NCBI RefSeq assembly: GCF_020523965.1
Contig: NZ_JAJAPX010000002.1
Location: forward strand, 682,001-746,000
From: Neotamlana sargassicola
GTDB taxonomy: Bacteria > Bacteroidota > Bacteroidia > Flavobacteriales > Flavobacteriaceae
Length of the DNA stretch: 64,000 bases
Direction: 5' to 3'
A program made the position numbers and the translations under genes. Below the pieces are notes generated by a model. It was not told the origin of the DNA, searched no databases, and saw only the letters and a list, made by a program, of their open reading frames with translations. Below are positions 18,418-28,903 of the stretch, piece by piece (within the stretch, counting starts at the first letter, position 1; every line of letters starts with the position of its first letter).

Positions 18418-19026
18418 ATGGCATTGAAAAAAGCGTTTTTATTAATTAATGGCGAACCGCCTAAAATATTTCCAGATTTAAGTGAATATGATGTGGTTTG
18501 TGCAACAGATGGTGGTTATAAACACTTGTTAAAGCATGAAGTTAAACCAGATTTTATTAGCGGCGATTTCGATTCGTTACATGATTTGCCTAAAGATGTT
18601 GAGGTTGTACATACTCCAGATCAAGACTTTACAGATTTTGATAAAGTTTTAAAAATTTTAAAAGAAAAAGGCTTTACACATGTTGATGTTTATGGTGCTA
18701 GCGGGCAAGAACAAGATCATTTTTTGGGAAATTTAAGCACAGCAATAAAATGGAATAATGATATAAATTTGATGTTTTATGATAATTATGGTTATTATTT
18801 TTTAGCTGATAAGTATACAGAAATAAAAAAATGTAAAAACAAAATAGTATCGCTAGTTCCGTTTTTTAATGTTGAAGGCGTTACAACAAAAGGTTTAATG
18901 TATCCTTTAAATAACGAAGCTTTAATTTTTGGACAGCGTATAGGAACACGTAATATAGCCATTGAAGATTCGGTTGAAATTACATATGAAAATGGGCACT
19001 TATTTGTTTTTGTAAATAATAGATAA
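18418..19026 (+). CDS. Thiamine diphosphokinase
   Basis: Transfers pyrophosphate from ATP to thiamine to make thiamine diphosphate. At 202 residues it is of normal length and shows the family motifs CATDGGYKHLL, ISGDFDSL, TPDQDFTDFDKVL and YGASGQEQDHFLGNL. The stop TAA shares one base with the ATG of the next gene, so the two are translationally coupled. No thiamine riboswitch was seen upstream; the region upstream is the ferredoxin terminator. Confidence 0.88.
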   Translation: MALKKAFLLINGEPPKIFPDLSEYDVVCATDGGYKHLLKHEVKPDFISGDFDSLHDLPKDVEVVHTPDQDFTDFDKVLKILKEKGFTHVDVYGASGQEQDHFLGNLSTAIKWNNDINLMFYDNYGYYFLADKYTEIKKCKNKIVSLVPFFNVEGVTTKGLMYPLNNEALIFGQRIGTRNIAIEDSVEITYENGHLFVFVNNR

Positions 19027-19433
19027 TGAATAAGGAAGGTGAAAAAAACTTAGAAGAGCTAATAAAGCATATGAAACCAAAATTAAATGATGGCGAGTAT
19101 GTTTTTGTAAGCTTACCTAATATTGATAATATTAAAAGAGAAGATACACTTTTCGAATTTAAAGAAGCTGCAGGTATTACCGTTGTGCTTGAAAAAAGTA
19201 AAGCAGATAATTTAAAGTTAAAATACCATTTTGTAGCTTCTTGGATTACTTTGCAGGTTCATTCTGCGCTTGAAGCTGTGGGGTTAACCGCCAAATTTTC
19301 GGTAGAATTAGCAAAATATAATATATGTTGTAATGTGGTTGCTGGTTATTATCATGACCATATTTTTGTAGATAAAACAGATGGTTTAAGCGCAATTAAA
19401 GTTTTAGAGCAATTGGCAGATAGCTATAAATAA
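19026..19433 (+). CDS. ACT-domain protein
   Basis: A 135-residue protein with two ACT-like halves: GEEKNLEELIKHMKPKLNDGEYVFVSLP-like start (ligand-binding half, about 1-65) and FVASWITLQVHSALEAVGLTAKFSVELAKYNI (about 70-130). Stand-alone tandem ACT proteins of this type are usually annotated as amino-acid-sensing regulators, but the ligand is unknown. It overlaps the thiamine diphosphokinase stop by one base. Confidence 0.75.
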   Translation: MNKEGEKNLEELIKHMKPKLNDGEYVFVSLPNIDNIKREDTLFEFKEAAGITVVLEKSKADNLKLKYHFVASWITLQVHSALEAVGLTAKFSVELAKYNICCNVVAGYYHDHIFVDKTDGLSAIKVLEQLADSYK

Positions 19434-19460
19434 AAAAAGACCCAATCGAGTCTTTTTTTT
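19432..19460. terminator. Bidirectional terminator between the ACT gene and the TonB receptor
   Basis: A7-GAC paired with GTC-T7 around an 8-nt loop (CCAATCGA). It lies between convergent genes and overlaps the ACT gene's stop codon by two bases. Confidence 0.85.
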
Positions 19461-19479
19461 ATTTATAAAATGAGTTCTC

Positions 19480-22167
19480 TTAAAATGTAAAATTAAGTTT
19501 AGCATAGTAATAAGCACCACCAAATCCCATTTGTACAGAATCCCAATATCCACCAGCTTCAGTCCAATCGTCTTGTTGGTCTGGGTAAATATTAAATAAG
19601 TTGTTTGCACCAACATTTATTTTTGTGCTCTCACATAAATCGAACCCTAAATTTAAATCGGTTACTATTTTAGAAGAGTATGTGTCTGTAGCTGCAGCAA
19701 CTTGGTCTGCAAGTGTGCCGTAATCTGCAGTGTCTTCATACATTTGCCAGTCAAGTAACTCAACTTCGCTAAAACGTGTAAACGAAAGCGCAGCATCAAA
19801 CCAATCTTTATCGTAGTTTAAGTTTAAACTTATTTTGCTATCTGGAGCAGAAGCTAATAAAAAGGCTTTGTCTCGCTCTCCAAAAAACGTTTGTTCGTCT
19901 AGATCTCCATTTAAAACATCATCAATTTCCATATTGTTAAAATTGGCAAGTAATGTTGCGCCTAATCGGCTACCATTACCTAAAGTTTCTTTGTAAGATA
20001 AAATTACATCTAAACCAGTTGTACTTGTATTAACACCGTTTGTAAAAAATTGTGCAGAACCAACATTATCAATATCTGTAGCTTCAAAATAACCTGTTAA
20101 TACAATACGATCTTTTACTTTAATATAATAACCATCTAAAGTAGCTGTGAATTTTCCAAAAGAAGCAGTGAAACCTAAAGCGGCATTTAGGGCTTTTTCT
20201 TCATATAAATCATCAATTCCAAACGATTTTGTTACTGGGCTATCGTTTGATGCTAATAGCACTTCTTCTGTACCAGTACTTGATACGTTAGTAAATTTTA
20301 AGTTGTAATATATTTGAGCTAAAGAAGGCGCTCTAAAACCAGAACTAACAGAACCTCTAATATTTATGTTATCTGAAGCTTTTAAACGCATCGCTAATTT
20401 TCCGTTTAGAGTGCTACCAAAATCACTGTAGTTTTCAAAACGGGCGGCACCACTTAAAAGGAAACTATCCGTAATATCTAATTCCGCATCAGCGTAAAGC
20501 GATAAGTTACTTCTGTTTTCGTTAACTTCGTTATCTGGGCTATAACCAGGGAATCCTTGAGAGCCACCAGGACGCAATTCGCCGGTATTAGTATCGTAAT
20601 ACGTATAATCTGCCGGATCGGTGTTTGCGGTAACAGGCTCTCCGTTAACGTCGTAAGTGGCGTAAGATCCTTCTTCACCTGCAAAAATAGTAAAGTTCTC
20701 AGTTCTAAACTCTGCCCCAAAGGCTAAGTTCATGCCTGCTAAAACATCGTCGTAGTATTTAGATAAATCTAAGTTTACGGTATTTTGGCTTAAGCTATGT
20801 CCACCAGCATCAAAACTAGTGGGCGAGTTGTCTTCTAAAGAGGCGTTTAAAGTCCCTTTAATGTAATAATGAAAATTGTTCTTTCCGTAGGTGTTACTAA
20901 AATCTAAATTCCATCCACTAGCCATTTCGGTTCTAATACCAGCCGAAACCGAGTTATCTAAAATTACCGATGTAATTCTAGGTGTAAATCCATCAGGGTA
21001 AATAGATTCTACAACACGAGCACCACCGTTTCTTGTAAATGCATAAGCATCAGTATCTCTGTAATTACGTCCTCCAAAGGCATAAAATTCTGTGTTTTCA
21101 GATAGAGGAATGGCAACATTTCCAAAGAAATTAAAACCATCAATAGCGGCTTCACCAAACCCTTTTCTAAATTCAAAAGCAGGGCGTAACGTTTTATTTT
21201 TACTTAAATATTCAGTTGTAAAATTGGCATAACCTTCCTCGCCAATTTTAAACCCGTAGTTCGCTGCAATTTTTACAGAACCACCATCAAAATTTTTATC
21301 ATCTCCAATAGCATTTCCATCTTTTTCGGTATCTAATCTATAACCATCGGTGTTCCAAGAACCGTATTCGCCAAAGTCGCTCGTGTCAACATCTGGGTTA
21401 TTGTTGTAGGCACCGTACGAAATGCTACCTGTAAATTCTTCAACATTATCTTTTAAAACAATATTAATTACACCAGCAATGGCATCAGAGCCATATTGTG
21501 CGGCGGCACCATCTCTTAAAATTTCAATTCGTTTAATTGATGCAGAAGGAATGGCATTTAAATCGGTTCCTGTGTTACCACGACCACGCGTACCAAAAAG
21601 GTTAATTAAAGACGATTGGTGTCTTCTTTTACCGTTAATTAAAACTAAAGTTTGGTCAGGCCCTAAACCTCTTAAGGATGCCGGATCTACATGGTCTGCA
21701 CCGTCAGATCCAGATTGTTTGTTGGCATTAAAAGATGGTGCTGCATATTGTAGCAATTCGTTAATTTCTACTTTACCAATTTGTGTGTTAACTTCTGTTA
21801 CATCAATAACATCAATGGCTACAGCTGTATCTACAGCGGTACGTTTTGGGCTACGGGAGCCTACTAAAACAATTTCGTCGAGGCTAACTCCTTCTTCTAA
21901 GATTACGTTAATTGTAGATTGGCCGTTAACAGCAATAGTAGTAGTGTTGTAGCCTACGAAACTAAATACAAGGGAGGCATTATCGCTAACAGAAATAGAA
22001 TAATTTCCGTCAAAATCTGTGGCCGTCCCATTTGTAGTGCCGCTTTCACTAATGTTAACACCAGGGAGAGGGATTCCTGAAGCGTCTTTTACAGTTCCGC
22101 TAACAGTTTGTTGTGCAAAAGTTAGGCATACTGAAAAAAAGAATAAATAAAAATGGATTGTTTTCAT
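19480..22167 (-). CDS. TonB-dependent receptor
   Basis: An 895-residue outer-membrane transporter: signal peptide ending LTFAQQ, a carboxypeptidase-regulatory-like domain (VSGTVKDASGIPLPGVNISES, about 20-100), a plug with SLRGLGPDQTLVLINGKRRH and RIEILRDGAAAQYGSDAIAG, and a barrel ending YYAKLNFTF. There is no SusD partner beside it, so it is not a classic polysaccharide-utilisation pair. It is a single-gene unit; substrate unknown. Confidence 0.88.
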   Translation of the reverse strand: MKTIHFYLFFFSVCLTFAQQTVSGTVKDASGIPLPGVNISESGTTNGTATDFDGNYSISVSDNASLVFSFVGYNTTTIAVNGQSTINVILEEGVSLDEIVLVGSRSPKRTAVDTAVAIDVIDVTEVNTQIGKVEINELLQYAAPSFNANKQSGSDGADHVDPASLRGLGPDQTLVLINGKRRHQSSLINLFGTRGRGNTGTDLNAIPSASIKRIEILRDGAAAQYGSDAIAGVINIVLKDNVEEFTGSISYGAYNNNPDVDTSDFGEYGSWNTDGYRLDTEKDGNAIGDDKNFDGGSVKIAANYGFKIGEEGYANFTTEYLSKNKTLRPAFEFRKGFGEAAIDGFNFFGNVAIPLSENTEFYAFGGRNYRDTDAYAFTRNGGARVVESIYPDGFTPRITSVILDNSVSAGIRTEMASGWNLDFSNTYGKNNFHYYIKGTLNASLEDNSPTSFDAGGHSLSQNTVNLDLSKYYDDVLAGMNLAFGAEFRTENFTIFAGEEGSYATYDVNGEPVTANTDPADYTYYDTNTGELRPGGSQGFPGYSPDNEVNENRSNLSLYADAELDITDSFLLSGAARFENYSDFGSTLNGKLAMRLKASDNINIRGSVSSGFRAPSLAQIYYNLKFTNVSSTGTEEVLLASNDSPVTKSFGIDDLYEEKALNAALGFTASFGKFTATLDGYYIKVKDRIVLTGYFEATDIDNVGSAQFFTNGVNTSTTGLDVILSYKETLGNGSRLGATLLANFNNMEIDDVLNGDLDEQTFFGERDKAFLLASAPDSKISLNLNYDKDWFDAALSFTRFSEVELLDWQMYEDTADYGTLADQVAAATDTYSSKIVTDLNLGFDLCESTKINVGANNLFNIYPDQQDDWTEAGGYWDSVQMGFGGAYYYAKLNFTF

Positions 22168-22331
22168 ATGAGTATTTTATAGTTAGGTAAGCTAATTTAT
22201 AGTAAAACACCTAGAAAAACTAAGAAAAACATTATAAATGTTATTGAAAATTCTGTAAATACATGTTTTTATTGAAAAATTACTAGCGTCTTCAATTTTA
22301 AAAAAAATGTAAAAAAACAAACAAGATAGTA

Positions 22332-22339
22332 TATATTTG
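22332..22339 (+). promoter_or_regulatory. -7 promoter box (TATATTTG) of ychF
   Basis: Matches TAnnTTTG, followed by CAC exactly as at guaB. It lies 21 bp before the ychF ATG, and an upstream in-frame TTG (22337) falls inside the box, which argues against that TTG as the start. No good -33 box. Confidence 0.5.
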
Positions 22340-22360
22340 CACTCGCAAAATACAGTTATT

Positions 22361-23455
22361 ATGAAAGCAGGAATTGTAGGATTACCAAATGTTGGAAAGT
22401 CAACGTTATTTAATTGTTTATCTAACGCGAAAGCGCAAAGTGCAAACTTTCCTTTTTGTACTATTGAGCCTAATATAGGAGTTGTTAATGTGCCAGATCC
22501 TAGATTAGAGAAATTAGAAGAATTGGTAAGTCCAGAACGTGTTATACCTGCTACTGTAGAAATTGTAGATATTGCTGGTTTAGTAAAAGGGGCAAGTAAG
22601 GGTGAAGGTTTAGGAAATCAATTTCTAGCAAACATTCGTGAAACAGATGCTATTTTACATGTTTTACGTTGTTTTGATAACGATAATATTGTACATGTTG
22701 ATGGAAGTGTAGACCCAATTCGAGATAAAGAAACCATTGATATGGAACTTCAATTAAAAGATCTTGAAACCGTAGATAAAAAACTAGATAAAGTAAAGCG
22801 TGCCGCAAAAACAGGTAATAAGGAAGCTCAAAAAGAAGAAGCTATTTTATTAAGTATTAAAGCTGGTTTAGAAGCAGGAAAATCTGTTAGAGCTTTAGAG
22901 TTTAGTGAAGACGATTATGTCGATTTTGTAAAACCAGCGCAATTAATTACCGATAAGCCAGTATTATACGTTTGTAATGTAGATGAAGGTGCTGCTGTTT
23001 CGGGAAACGATTATGTAGAAAAAGTAAAGGAAACAGTTAAAGATGAAAATGCAGAAGTTTTAGTGCTTGCAGTTGGTACAGAAGCCGATATTAACGAGCT
23101 TGAAGATTACGAAGAGCGTCAAATGTTTTTACAAGATATAGGTTTAGACGAGCCAGGATCGGCAAAATTAATTCGTGGTGCTTATAAATTATTAAATCAG
23201 CAAACCTATTTTACAGCTGGTGTAAAAGAAGTGCGTGCGTGGACTGTAAATATTGGTGCAACAGCACCCCAAGCAGCGGGCGTAATTCATACCGATTTTG
23301 AAAAAGGTTTTATTCGAGCAGAAGTTATTGCATATAACGATTATGTTGAGTTTGGTAGCGAAGCAAAGGTAAAAGAAGCTGGAAAAATGCGTGTTGAAGG
23401 TAAAAATTATATAGTCAAGGATGGCGACGTAATGCATTTCTTATTTAATGTGTAA
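22361..23455 (+). CDS. ychF: Redox-regulated ATPase YchF (Obg-like)
   Basis: A ribosome-associated P-loop ATPase of the Obg-related family; the N-terminus [18 protein letters not shown] is the G1 motif. Also visible are the G3-like [20 protein letters not shown], a coiled-coil insertion ([18 protein letters not shown]) and the C-terminal TGS-like domain ([26 protein letters not shown]). 364 residues from the ATG at 22361, chosen because the upstream in-frame TTG lies within the promoter box and the ATG gives the family's normal N-terminus. Confidence 0.95.
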   Translation: MKAGIVGLPNVGKSTLFNCLSNAKAQSANFPFCTIEPNIGVVNVPDPRLEKLEELVSPERVIPATVEIVDIAGLVKGASKGEGLGNQFLANIRETDAILHVLRCFDNDNIVHVDGSVDPIRDKETIDMELQLKDLETVDKKLDKVKRAAKTGNKEAQKEEAILLSIKAGLEAGKSVRALEFSEDDYVDFVKPAQLITDKPVLYVCNVDEGAAVSGNDYVEKVKETVKDENAEVLVLAVGTEADINELEDYEERQMFLQDIGLDEPGSAKLIRGAYKLLNQQTYFTAGVKEVRAWTVNIGATAPQAAGVIHTDFEKGFIRAEVIAYNDYVEFGSEAKVKEAGKMRVEGKNYIVKDGDVMHFLFNV

Positions 23456-23476
23456 GTAAAGGCAAAAGGACTTAAT

Positions 23477-23519
23477 AAAATCAAAACTTTGAAACTTAGA
23501 CTTTTGATTTTTTTTTGAT
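23477..23519 (+). terminator. Probable terminator after ychF
   Basis: AAAATCAAAA (23477-23486) pairs with TTTTGATTTT (23502-23511) and is followed by more T's. The stem is AT-only apart from one C-G pair and the loop is 15 nt, so moderate confidence. Confidence 0.5.
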
Positions 23520-23606
23520 TTTTTTCTTGAAAAATGCATAATTTTTGAAGAAAATGTAGCTGTACTAAGAATCCTTTAAAATACGAGTTTGTTTTAGATT
23601 TATGTA

Positions 23607-23637
23607 GTTGAAAATCAGATGCCGTTTGGTATATTTG
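23607..23637 (+). promoter_or_regulatory. Promoter of the SRPBCC gene (GTTG-N19-TATATTTG)
   Basis: -7 TATATTTG at 23630-23637 with GTTG 19 bp upstream, near the Bacteroidota -33 TTTG. The ATG follows 40 bp downstream. Confidence 0.5.
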
Positions 23638-23677
23638 GAGAACTTTTTAAGATTACTAAAAATAGTTTCTTTGTATT

Positions 23678-24130
23678 ATGCCTTGTATTGAAGTACAAAC
23701 TGAAATCGACGCCGATATTGAAAAATGTTTCAATTTGGCGAGAGATTTAACGTTTTATCAAAATTCATTAAAAAAGCCAACCGAAATAGCTATTGCAGGC
23801 AAAGTTTCTGGTTTAGTGCAAAAAAATGACTTCACCCTCTGGGAAACAAGGCACCTTTATTTTCATCAGCATTTAACTTTAAAGGTTACAGAGTTTGAAG
23901 CCCCTGTTTTGTTTGTAGACGAAATGGTAAAAGGAGGTTTTAAGCAGTATAAGCATAAGCATATTTTTAAAGAGGAGTGTAATAAAACCATTATGATTGA
24001 TGAGTTTTATTTTGAATCGCCTTATGGAATACTAGGTAAATTATACGATTCTTTTTTCCTTAAGAAGCACATTACTAACTTGTTGGTTTATAGAAATAAA
24101 GTTTTAAAAGAAAAAGCTGAATCGTATTAA
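23678..24130 (+). CDS. SRPBCC (START/Bet v1-like) family protein
   Basis: A 150-residue protein with the helix-grip pattern of SRPBCC ligand-binding proteins: beta strand EVQTEIDADIEKCFNLARDL at the start, a central TLWETRHLYFHQHLTLKVTEFE, and a C-terminal long helix (LLVYRNKVLKEKAES). Ligand unknown. The 218 bp downstream hold no gene; an inverted repeat AATTAACA / TGTTAATT lies at 24247-24270 ahead of parE. Confidence 0.75.
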   Translation: MPCIEVQTEIDADIEKCFNLARDLTFYQNSLKKPTEIAIAGKVSGLVQKNDFTLWETRHLYFHQHLTLKVTEFEAPVLFVDEMVKGGFKQYKHKHIFKEECNKTIMIDEFYFESPYGILGKLYDSFFLKKHITNLLVYRNKVLKEKAESY

Positions 24131-24348
24131 GGTTTCCAGAATTGCTGCTTTAATTCAGGTGTTACTGTATGTAAATTTAAGTTAGGTGGTTTGGTGTGTT
24201 TATGGATAAACCGCGTTTTTTGGTAGCTCAGCTTGAGGTTCTTAACAATTAACAGGTCTTTTTGTTAATTATTTTGTGAGTTGCTGGTTTTATTTTTTGA
24301 GCCGATATGTTATATTAGCAAGCAATCTCACAAAACTCACCTAATTTT

Positions 24349-26214
24349 ATGGCAGAACAAACCAATTACACCGAAGATAATATTCGTTCGTTAGACTGGA
24401 AAGAGCATATTCGTATGCGACCGGGAATGTATATTGGTAAATTGGGTGATGGTAGTTCTCCAGACGATGGTATTTATATTCTTTTAAAAGAAGTTTTAGA
24501 TAACTCAATCGATGAGTTTGTAATGGGCGCAGGTAAAACCATCGAAATTTCTATACAAGGCAGTAAGGTTATTGTGCGCGATTATGGTCGTGGTATTCCT
24601 TTAGGAAAGGTTGTAGATGTGGTTTCTAAAATGAATACAGGGGGTAAGTACGACTCTAAAGCATTTAAAAAATCGGTGGGGCTTAATGGGGTTGGTACTA
24701 AGGCTGTAAATGCTTTATCTACTTATTTTCGAGTTGAAAGTACACGAGATGGAAAATCAGCCTCGGCAGAATTTGAAAAAGGCGAGTTAACAGGTAAAGA
24801 TATGCTCGACGATACCTCGCGCCGAAAAGGAACCAAAGTATCGTTTGTGCCAGACGAAAGTATTTTTAAAAACTACAAGTTTCGCAGCGAATATGTTGTG
24901 AAAATGCTTAAAAATTATGTGTACCTAAATCCTGGGTTAACTATAGTTTTTAATGGTGAAAAGTATTACAGCGAAAATGGTTTAAAAGATTTGTTATCCG
25001 AAAAAATAAACGAATCCGATTTATTATATCCCATTATTCATTTACGAGGCGACGATATAGAAATTGCACTAACGCACAGTAAAACACAATATAGCGAAGA
25101 ATATAACAGTTTTGTTAATGGGCAAAACACAACGCAAGGTGGTACACATTTAAATGCTTTTCGTGAAGCTATCGTTAAAACAATTAGAGAGTTTTATGGT
25201 AAAAGTTATGATGCTTCAGATGTGCGAAAATCTATTGTAAGTGCTATCGCTATTAAGGTTATGGAGCCCGTTTTTGAAAGCCAAACAAAAACCAAGTTAG
25301 GCTCTACAGATATGGGAGGCGATTACCCAACGGTAAGAACTTACATAAACGATTTTGTAAAAAACAAACTCGATAATTATTTACATAAAAACACAGATAC
25401 CGCCGAAAAGCTTCAAAAGAAAATTTTACAAGCCGAACGCGAACGAAAGGAACTCTCTGGTATTCGTAAGTTAGCCAGAGATCGCGCAAAAAAAGCAAGT
25501 CTTCATAATAAAAAGTTACGTGATTGCCGCGTACATTTTGGCGATACAAAAAACGAGCGCAATCTAGAAACAACCTTGTTTATTACCGAGGGAGATTCGG
25601 CATCAGGTAGTATTACAAAGTCACGCGATGTAAACACCCAAGCCGTATTTAGTTTAAAAGGAAAGCCTTTAAATTGCTACGGATTAACAAAGAAAATAGT
25701 TTACGAAAACGAAGAGTTTAACTTGCTGCAAGCAGCTTTAAATATAGAAGAATCTTTAGAAGATTTGCGATATAACAATGTTGTAATTGCCACAGATGCC
25801 GATGTGGATGGTATGCACATTCGTTTATTATTAATTACGTTTTTCTTGCAGTTTTTTCCTGAAGTTATAAAAGAAGGTCACTTGTACATATTACAAACAC
25901 CTTTATTTAGGGTTCGCAATAAAAAGGAAACTATTTATTGTTATACAGAAGAAGAGCGCATTAATGCTATAGAAAAATTAAAGCCAAAACCAGAAATAAC
26001 ACGATTTAAAGGATTAGGTGAAATTTCGCCCGATGAATTTAAACATTTTATAGGCGACGATATTCGATTAGACCCTGTAATGCTCGACGAAGGCATGTCT
26101 ATTGAAGATTTATTATCATTCTACATGGGTAAAAATACGCCAACCCGCCAAGAGTTTATTATAGAAAATCTAAAAGTAGAGTTAGATTTAATAGAAGAAG
26201 AGAAAGCCTCATAA
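24349..26214 (+). CDS. parE: DNA topoisomerase IV subunit B
   Basis: The ATPase subunit of topoisomerase IV, which decatenates daughter chromosomes. 621 residues with the GHKL ATPase domain ([47 protein letters not shown]), a transducer domain, and the TOPRIM domain with EGDSASG at residue 414, [12 protein letters not shown] and the C-terminal [13 protein letters not shown]. Three bases separate it from parC. The length and the adjacent parC support ParE rather than GyrB. Confidence 0.94.
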   Translation: MAEQTNYTEDNIRSLDWKEHIRMRPGMYIGKLGDGSSPDDGIYILLKEVLDNSIDEFVMGAGKTIEISIQGSKVIVRDYGRGIPLGKVVDVVSKMNTGGKYDSKAFKKSVGLNGVGTKAVNALSTYFRVESTRDGKSASAEFEKGELTGKDMLDDTSRRKGTKVSFVPDESIFKNYKFRSEYVVKMLKNYVYLNPGLTIVFNGEKYYSENGLKDLLSEKINESDLLYPIIHLRGDDIEIALTHSKTQYSEEYNSFVNGQNTTQGGTHLNAFREAIVKTIREFYGKSYDASDVRKSIVSAIAIKVMEPVFESQTKTKLGSTDMGGDYPTVRTYINDFVKNKLDNYLHKNTDTAEKLQKKILQAERERKELSGIRKLARDRAKKASLHNKKLRDCRVHFGDTKNERNLETTLFITEGDSASGSITKSRDVNTQAVFSLKGKPLNCYGLTKKIVYENEEFNLLQAALNIEESLEDLRYNNVVIATDADVDGMHIRLLLITFFLQFFPEVIKEGHLYILQTPLFRVRNKKETIYCYTEEERINAIEKLKPKPEITRFKGLGEISPDEFKHFIGDDIRLDPVMLDEGMSIEDLLSFYMGKNTPTRQEFIIENLKVELDLIEEEKAS

Positions 26215-26217
26215 TAT

Positions 26218-28866
26218 ATGATAGACGAACATAACGACGAATTAGCCAACAAAGAAAACCAAGAACCAAACGAAACCATTACCCGAGTTACGGGAATGTA
26301 TAAAGATTGGTTTTTAGATTATGCGTCCTATGTAATTTTAGAACGCGCAGTTCCAGCCATTGAAGATGGTTTTAAACCGGTTCAAAGACGTATAATGCAT
26401 AGTATGAAAGACCTCGACGACGGTCGTTACAATAAAGTTGCAAACATCGTTGGGCATACCATGCAATATCACCCACACGGCGATGCTAGTATTGCAGATG
26501 CTATGGTGCAAATAGGCCAAAAAGATTTATTAATAGATACTCAAGGAAACTGGGGGAATATTTTAACAGGCGATAGTGCAGCGGCATCGCGTTATATTGA
26601 AGCGAGATTATCAAAATTTGCTCTCGATGTGGTTTACAACCCTAAAATAACCGAGTGGCAAGCCAGTTACGATGGTCGTAGAAAAGAGCCGGTAAATCTT
26701 CCGGTAATGTTTCCGTTGTTATTAGCACAGGGCGGAGAAGGTATTGCAGTCGGGCTTTCAACAAAAATATTACCACATAATTTTATCGAACTTATCGATG
26801 CTTCAATTAAGCATTTAAATGGGAAGCGGTTTACATTAGTTCCCGATTTTCCTACGGCAGGAATTGCAGATTTTTCAAATTATAACGATGGTTTACGAGG
26901 TGGAAAAGTACGTGTACGAGCCAAAATTTCGCAACTCGATAAAAATACTTTAGTAATTACCGAAATTCCTTTTGGTACAACAACGTCGTCTTTAATCGAT
27001 TCAATATTAAAGGCCAACGATAAAGGGAAAATAAAAATTAAAAAAATTGAAGATAACACAGCTGCCGAAGTAGAAATTTTGGTGCATTTGCCTTCCGGTT
27101 TATCACCCGATAAAACAATAGACGCACTTTATGCATTTACTAGCTGCGAAAGTTCCATTTCGCCTTTAGGTTGTGTAATTGAAGACAATAAACCACTGTT
27201 TATAGGTGTTTCTGAAATGCTTCGCAGAAGTACAGATAATACCGTTCAACTATTAAAACAAGAGTTAGAAATTAAACTCGGCGAGTTTGAAGAACAATGG
27301 CACTTTGCATCTCTTGAGCGTATTTTTATTGAAAATAGAATTTATCGCGATATTGAAGAAGAAGAAACCTGGGAAGGCGTTATTAAAGCCATCGATAAAG
27401 GGTTACAACCCCATATAAAACATTTAAAACGAGCGGTTACCGAAGAAGATATTGTACGATTAACCGAAATTCGTATTAAGCGCATATCTAAATTCGATAT
27501 TGATAAAGCACAACAAAAAATTGATGCTTTAGAAGAGCAAATTGCCGAGGTAAAACACCATTTAGATAATTTAATAGACTATGCCATAGCTTATTTTGCA
27601 AGGCTAAAAAAGGATTACGGTGAAGGGCGAGAGCGTAAAACCGAAATTCGTGTGTTTGACGATGTCGATGCTACAAAAGTAGTTATTCGAAATACAAAAC
27701 TTTATGTAAATCGGGCTGAAGGCTTTATTGGAACGTCCTTACGACGCGATGAATACGTTGGCGATTGTAGCGATATAGACGATATTATTGTATTTACAAA
27801 AGCCGGTAAAATGATGGTAACCAAAGTAGATACAAAAACCTTTATTGGTAAAGATATTGTTCATGTTGCCGTATTTAAAAAGAAAGATAAACGCACCATT
27901 TATAACATGATTTATCGGGATGGAAAAAGTGGGCCATCGTACATAAAACGTTTTGCGGTTACCAGTATTACCCGAGATAGAGAATACGATTTAACCACTG
28001 GTAATAAAGCATCAACCATGTTGTATTTTTCGGCAAACCCTAATGGTGAAGCCGAGGTAGTAACTATTTTATTGCGACAAGCTGGAAGCATTAAAAAATT
28101 GAAATGGGATATTGATTTTGCCGATATTTTAATCAAAGGTCGTGCATCAAAAGGAAATTTGGTAACAAAATATTCTATTAAGCGTGTTGAGCTTAAAGAG
28201 AAAGGCGTATCAACCTTAAAACCAAGAAAAATCTGGTTCGACGAAACCGTTCGTCGTATAAATGTTGATGGTCGAGGCGATTTAATCGGTGAGTTTCGAG
28301 GTGAAGATAAATTGCTTATAATTAGTCAGTCGGGTGTTATTAAAACGGTTACTCCAGAAGTAACGATGCATTTTGATGATGATATGGTTGTTCTAGAAAA
28401 ATGGGAGCCTAAAAAACCAATTTCGGCTATTTATTATCACGGTGAAAAAGAGCTTTATTACGTAAAACGTTTTGTAATTGAGCAAGAAGATAAAGAAGAA
28501 ACTTTTATATCCGATCATCCAAAATCGCAATTAGAAATTGTTTCTACCGATTGGAAACCAATGGCCGAAGTGGTTTTTGCTAAAGAACGCGGTAAAGACC
28601 GTAAAGAAAATTTAGAAGTAAATCTAGAAGAATTTATAGCCATTAAAGGTATTTCGGCATTAGGAAACCAACTCACAAAAGATAAAGTAAATCAAGTGAA
28701 TTTATTAGATCCGTTACCTTTTGAATCGCCAGAGGAAGTTCATGCTAACGATTTAGAAGTTGTAGATGAAGAAACATTAGGTGCTACCGAGTCAGACGCT
28801 TCAACCAAACCAAAAGACGACACAGAAACCGATAAGGACGACGAAGGACAAACGAGTTTGTTTTAA
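26218..28866 (+). CDS. parC: DNA topoisomerase IV subunit A
   Basis: The DNA-cleaving subunit paired with ParE. 882 residues: winged-helix/tower region starting YASYVILERAVPAIEDGFKPVQRRIMHSM-like motif, catalytic tyrosine Y126 in AASRYIEARLS, the coiled-coil gate (IDKAQQKIDALEEQIAEVKHHL), and a C-terminal beta-propeller of about 350 residues. The last 40 residues are a disordered acidic tail (DDTETDKDDEGQTSLF). The propeller has no clear GyrA box, in keeping with topoisomerase IV. Confidence 0.94.
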   Translation: MIDEHNDELANKENQEPNETITRVTGMYKDWFLDYASYVILERAVPAIEDGFKPVQRRIMHSMKDLDDGRYNKVANIVGHTMQYHPHGDASIADAMVQIGQKDLLIDTQGNWGNILTGDSAAASRYIEARLSKFALDVVYNPKITEWQASYDGRRKEPVNLPVMFPLLLAQGGEGIAVGLSTKILPHNFIELIDASIKHLNGKRFTLVPDFPTAGIADFSNYNDGLRGGKVRVRAKISQLDKNTLVITEIPFGTTTSSLIDSILKANDKGKIKIKKIEDNTAAEVEILVHLPSGLSPDKTIDALYAFTSCESSISPLGCVIEDNKPLFIGVSEMLRRSTDNTVQLLKQELEIKLGEFEEQWHFASLERIFIENRIYRDIEEEETWEGVIKAIDKGLQPHIKHLKRAVTEEDIVRLTEIRIKRISKFDIDKAQQKIDALEEQIAEVKHHLDNLIDYAIAYFARLKKDYGEGRERKTEIRVFDDVDATKVVIRNTKLYVNRAEGFIGTSLRRDEYVGDCSDIDDIIVFTKAGKMMVTKVDTKTFIGKDIVHVAVFKKKDKRTIYNMIYRDGKSGPSYIKRFAVTSITRDREYDLTTGNKASTMLYFSANPNGEAEVVTILLRQAGSIKKLKWDIDFADILIKGRASKGNLVTKYSIKRVELKEKGVSTLKPRKIWFDETVRRINVDGRGDLIGEFRGEDKLLIISQSGVIKTVTPEVTMHFDDDMVVLEKWEPKKPISAIYYHGEKELYYVKRFVIEQEDKEETFISDHPKSQLEIVSTDWKPMAEVVFAKERGKDRKENLEVNLEEFIAIKGISALGNQLTKDKVNQVNLLDPLPFESPEEVHANDLEVVDEETLGATESDASTKPKDDTETDKDDEGQTSLF

Positions 28867-28903
28867 AGTTATCTGGTTTTAGATAAATATAGGATTTTAC
28901 TGA

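Noticed and set aside
21422-21952. Plus-strand 176-codon ORF
   Set aside because: Antisense to the conserved plug domain of the TonB receptor; no independent support.
22337-22360. Upstream TTG start for ychF
   Set aside because: The TTG falls inside the -7 promoter box, and the ATG at 22361 gives the normal YchF N-terminus.
24131-24348. tRNA or small RNA gene ahead of parE
   Set aside because: No cloverleaf could be drawn; only a short inverted repeat AATTAACA/TGTTAATT is present.
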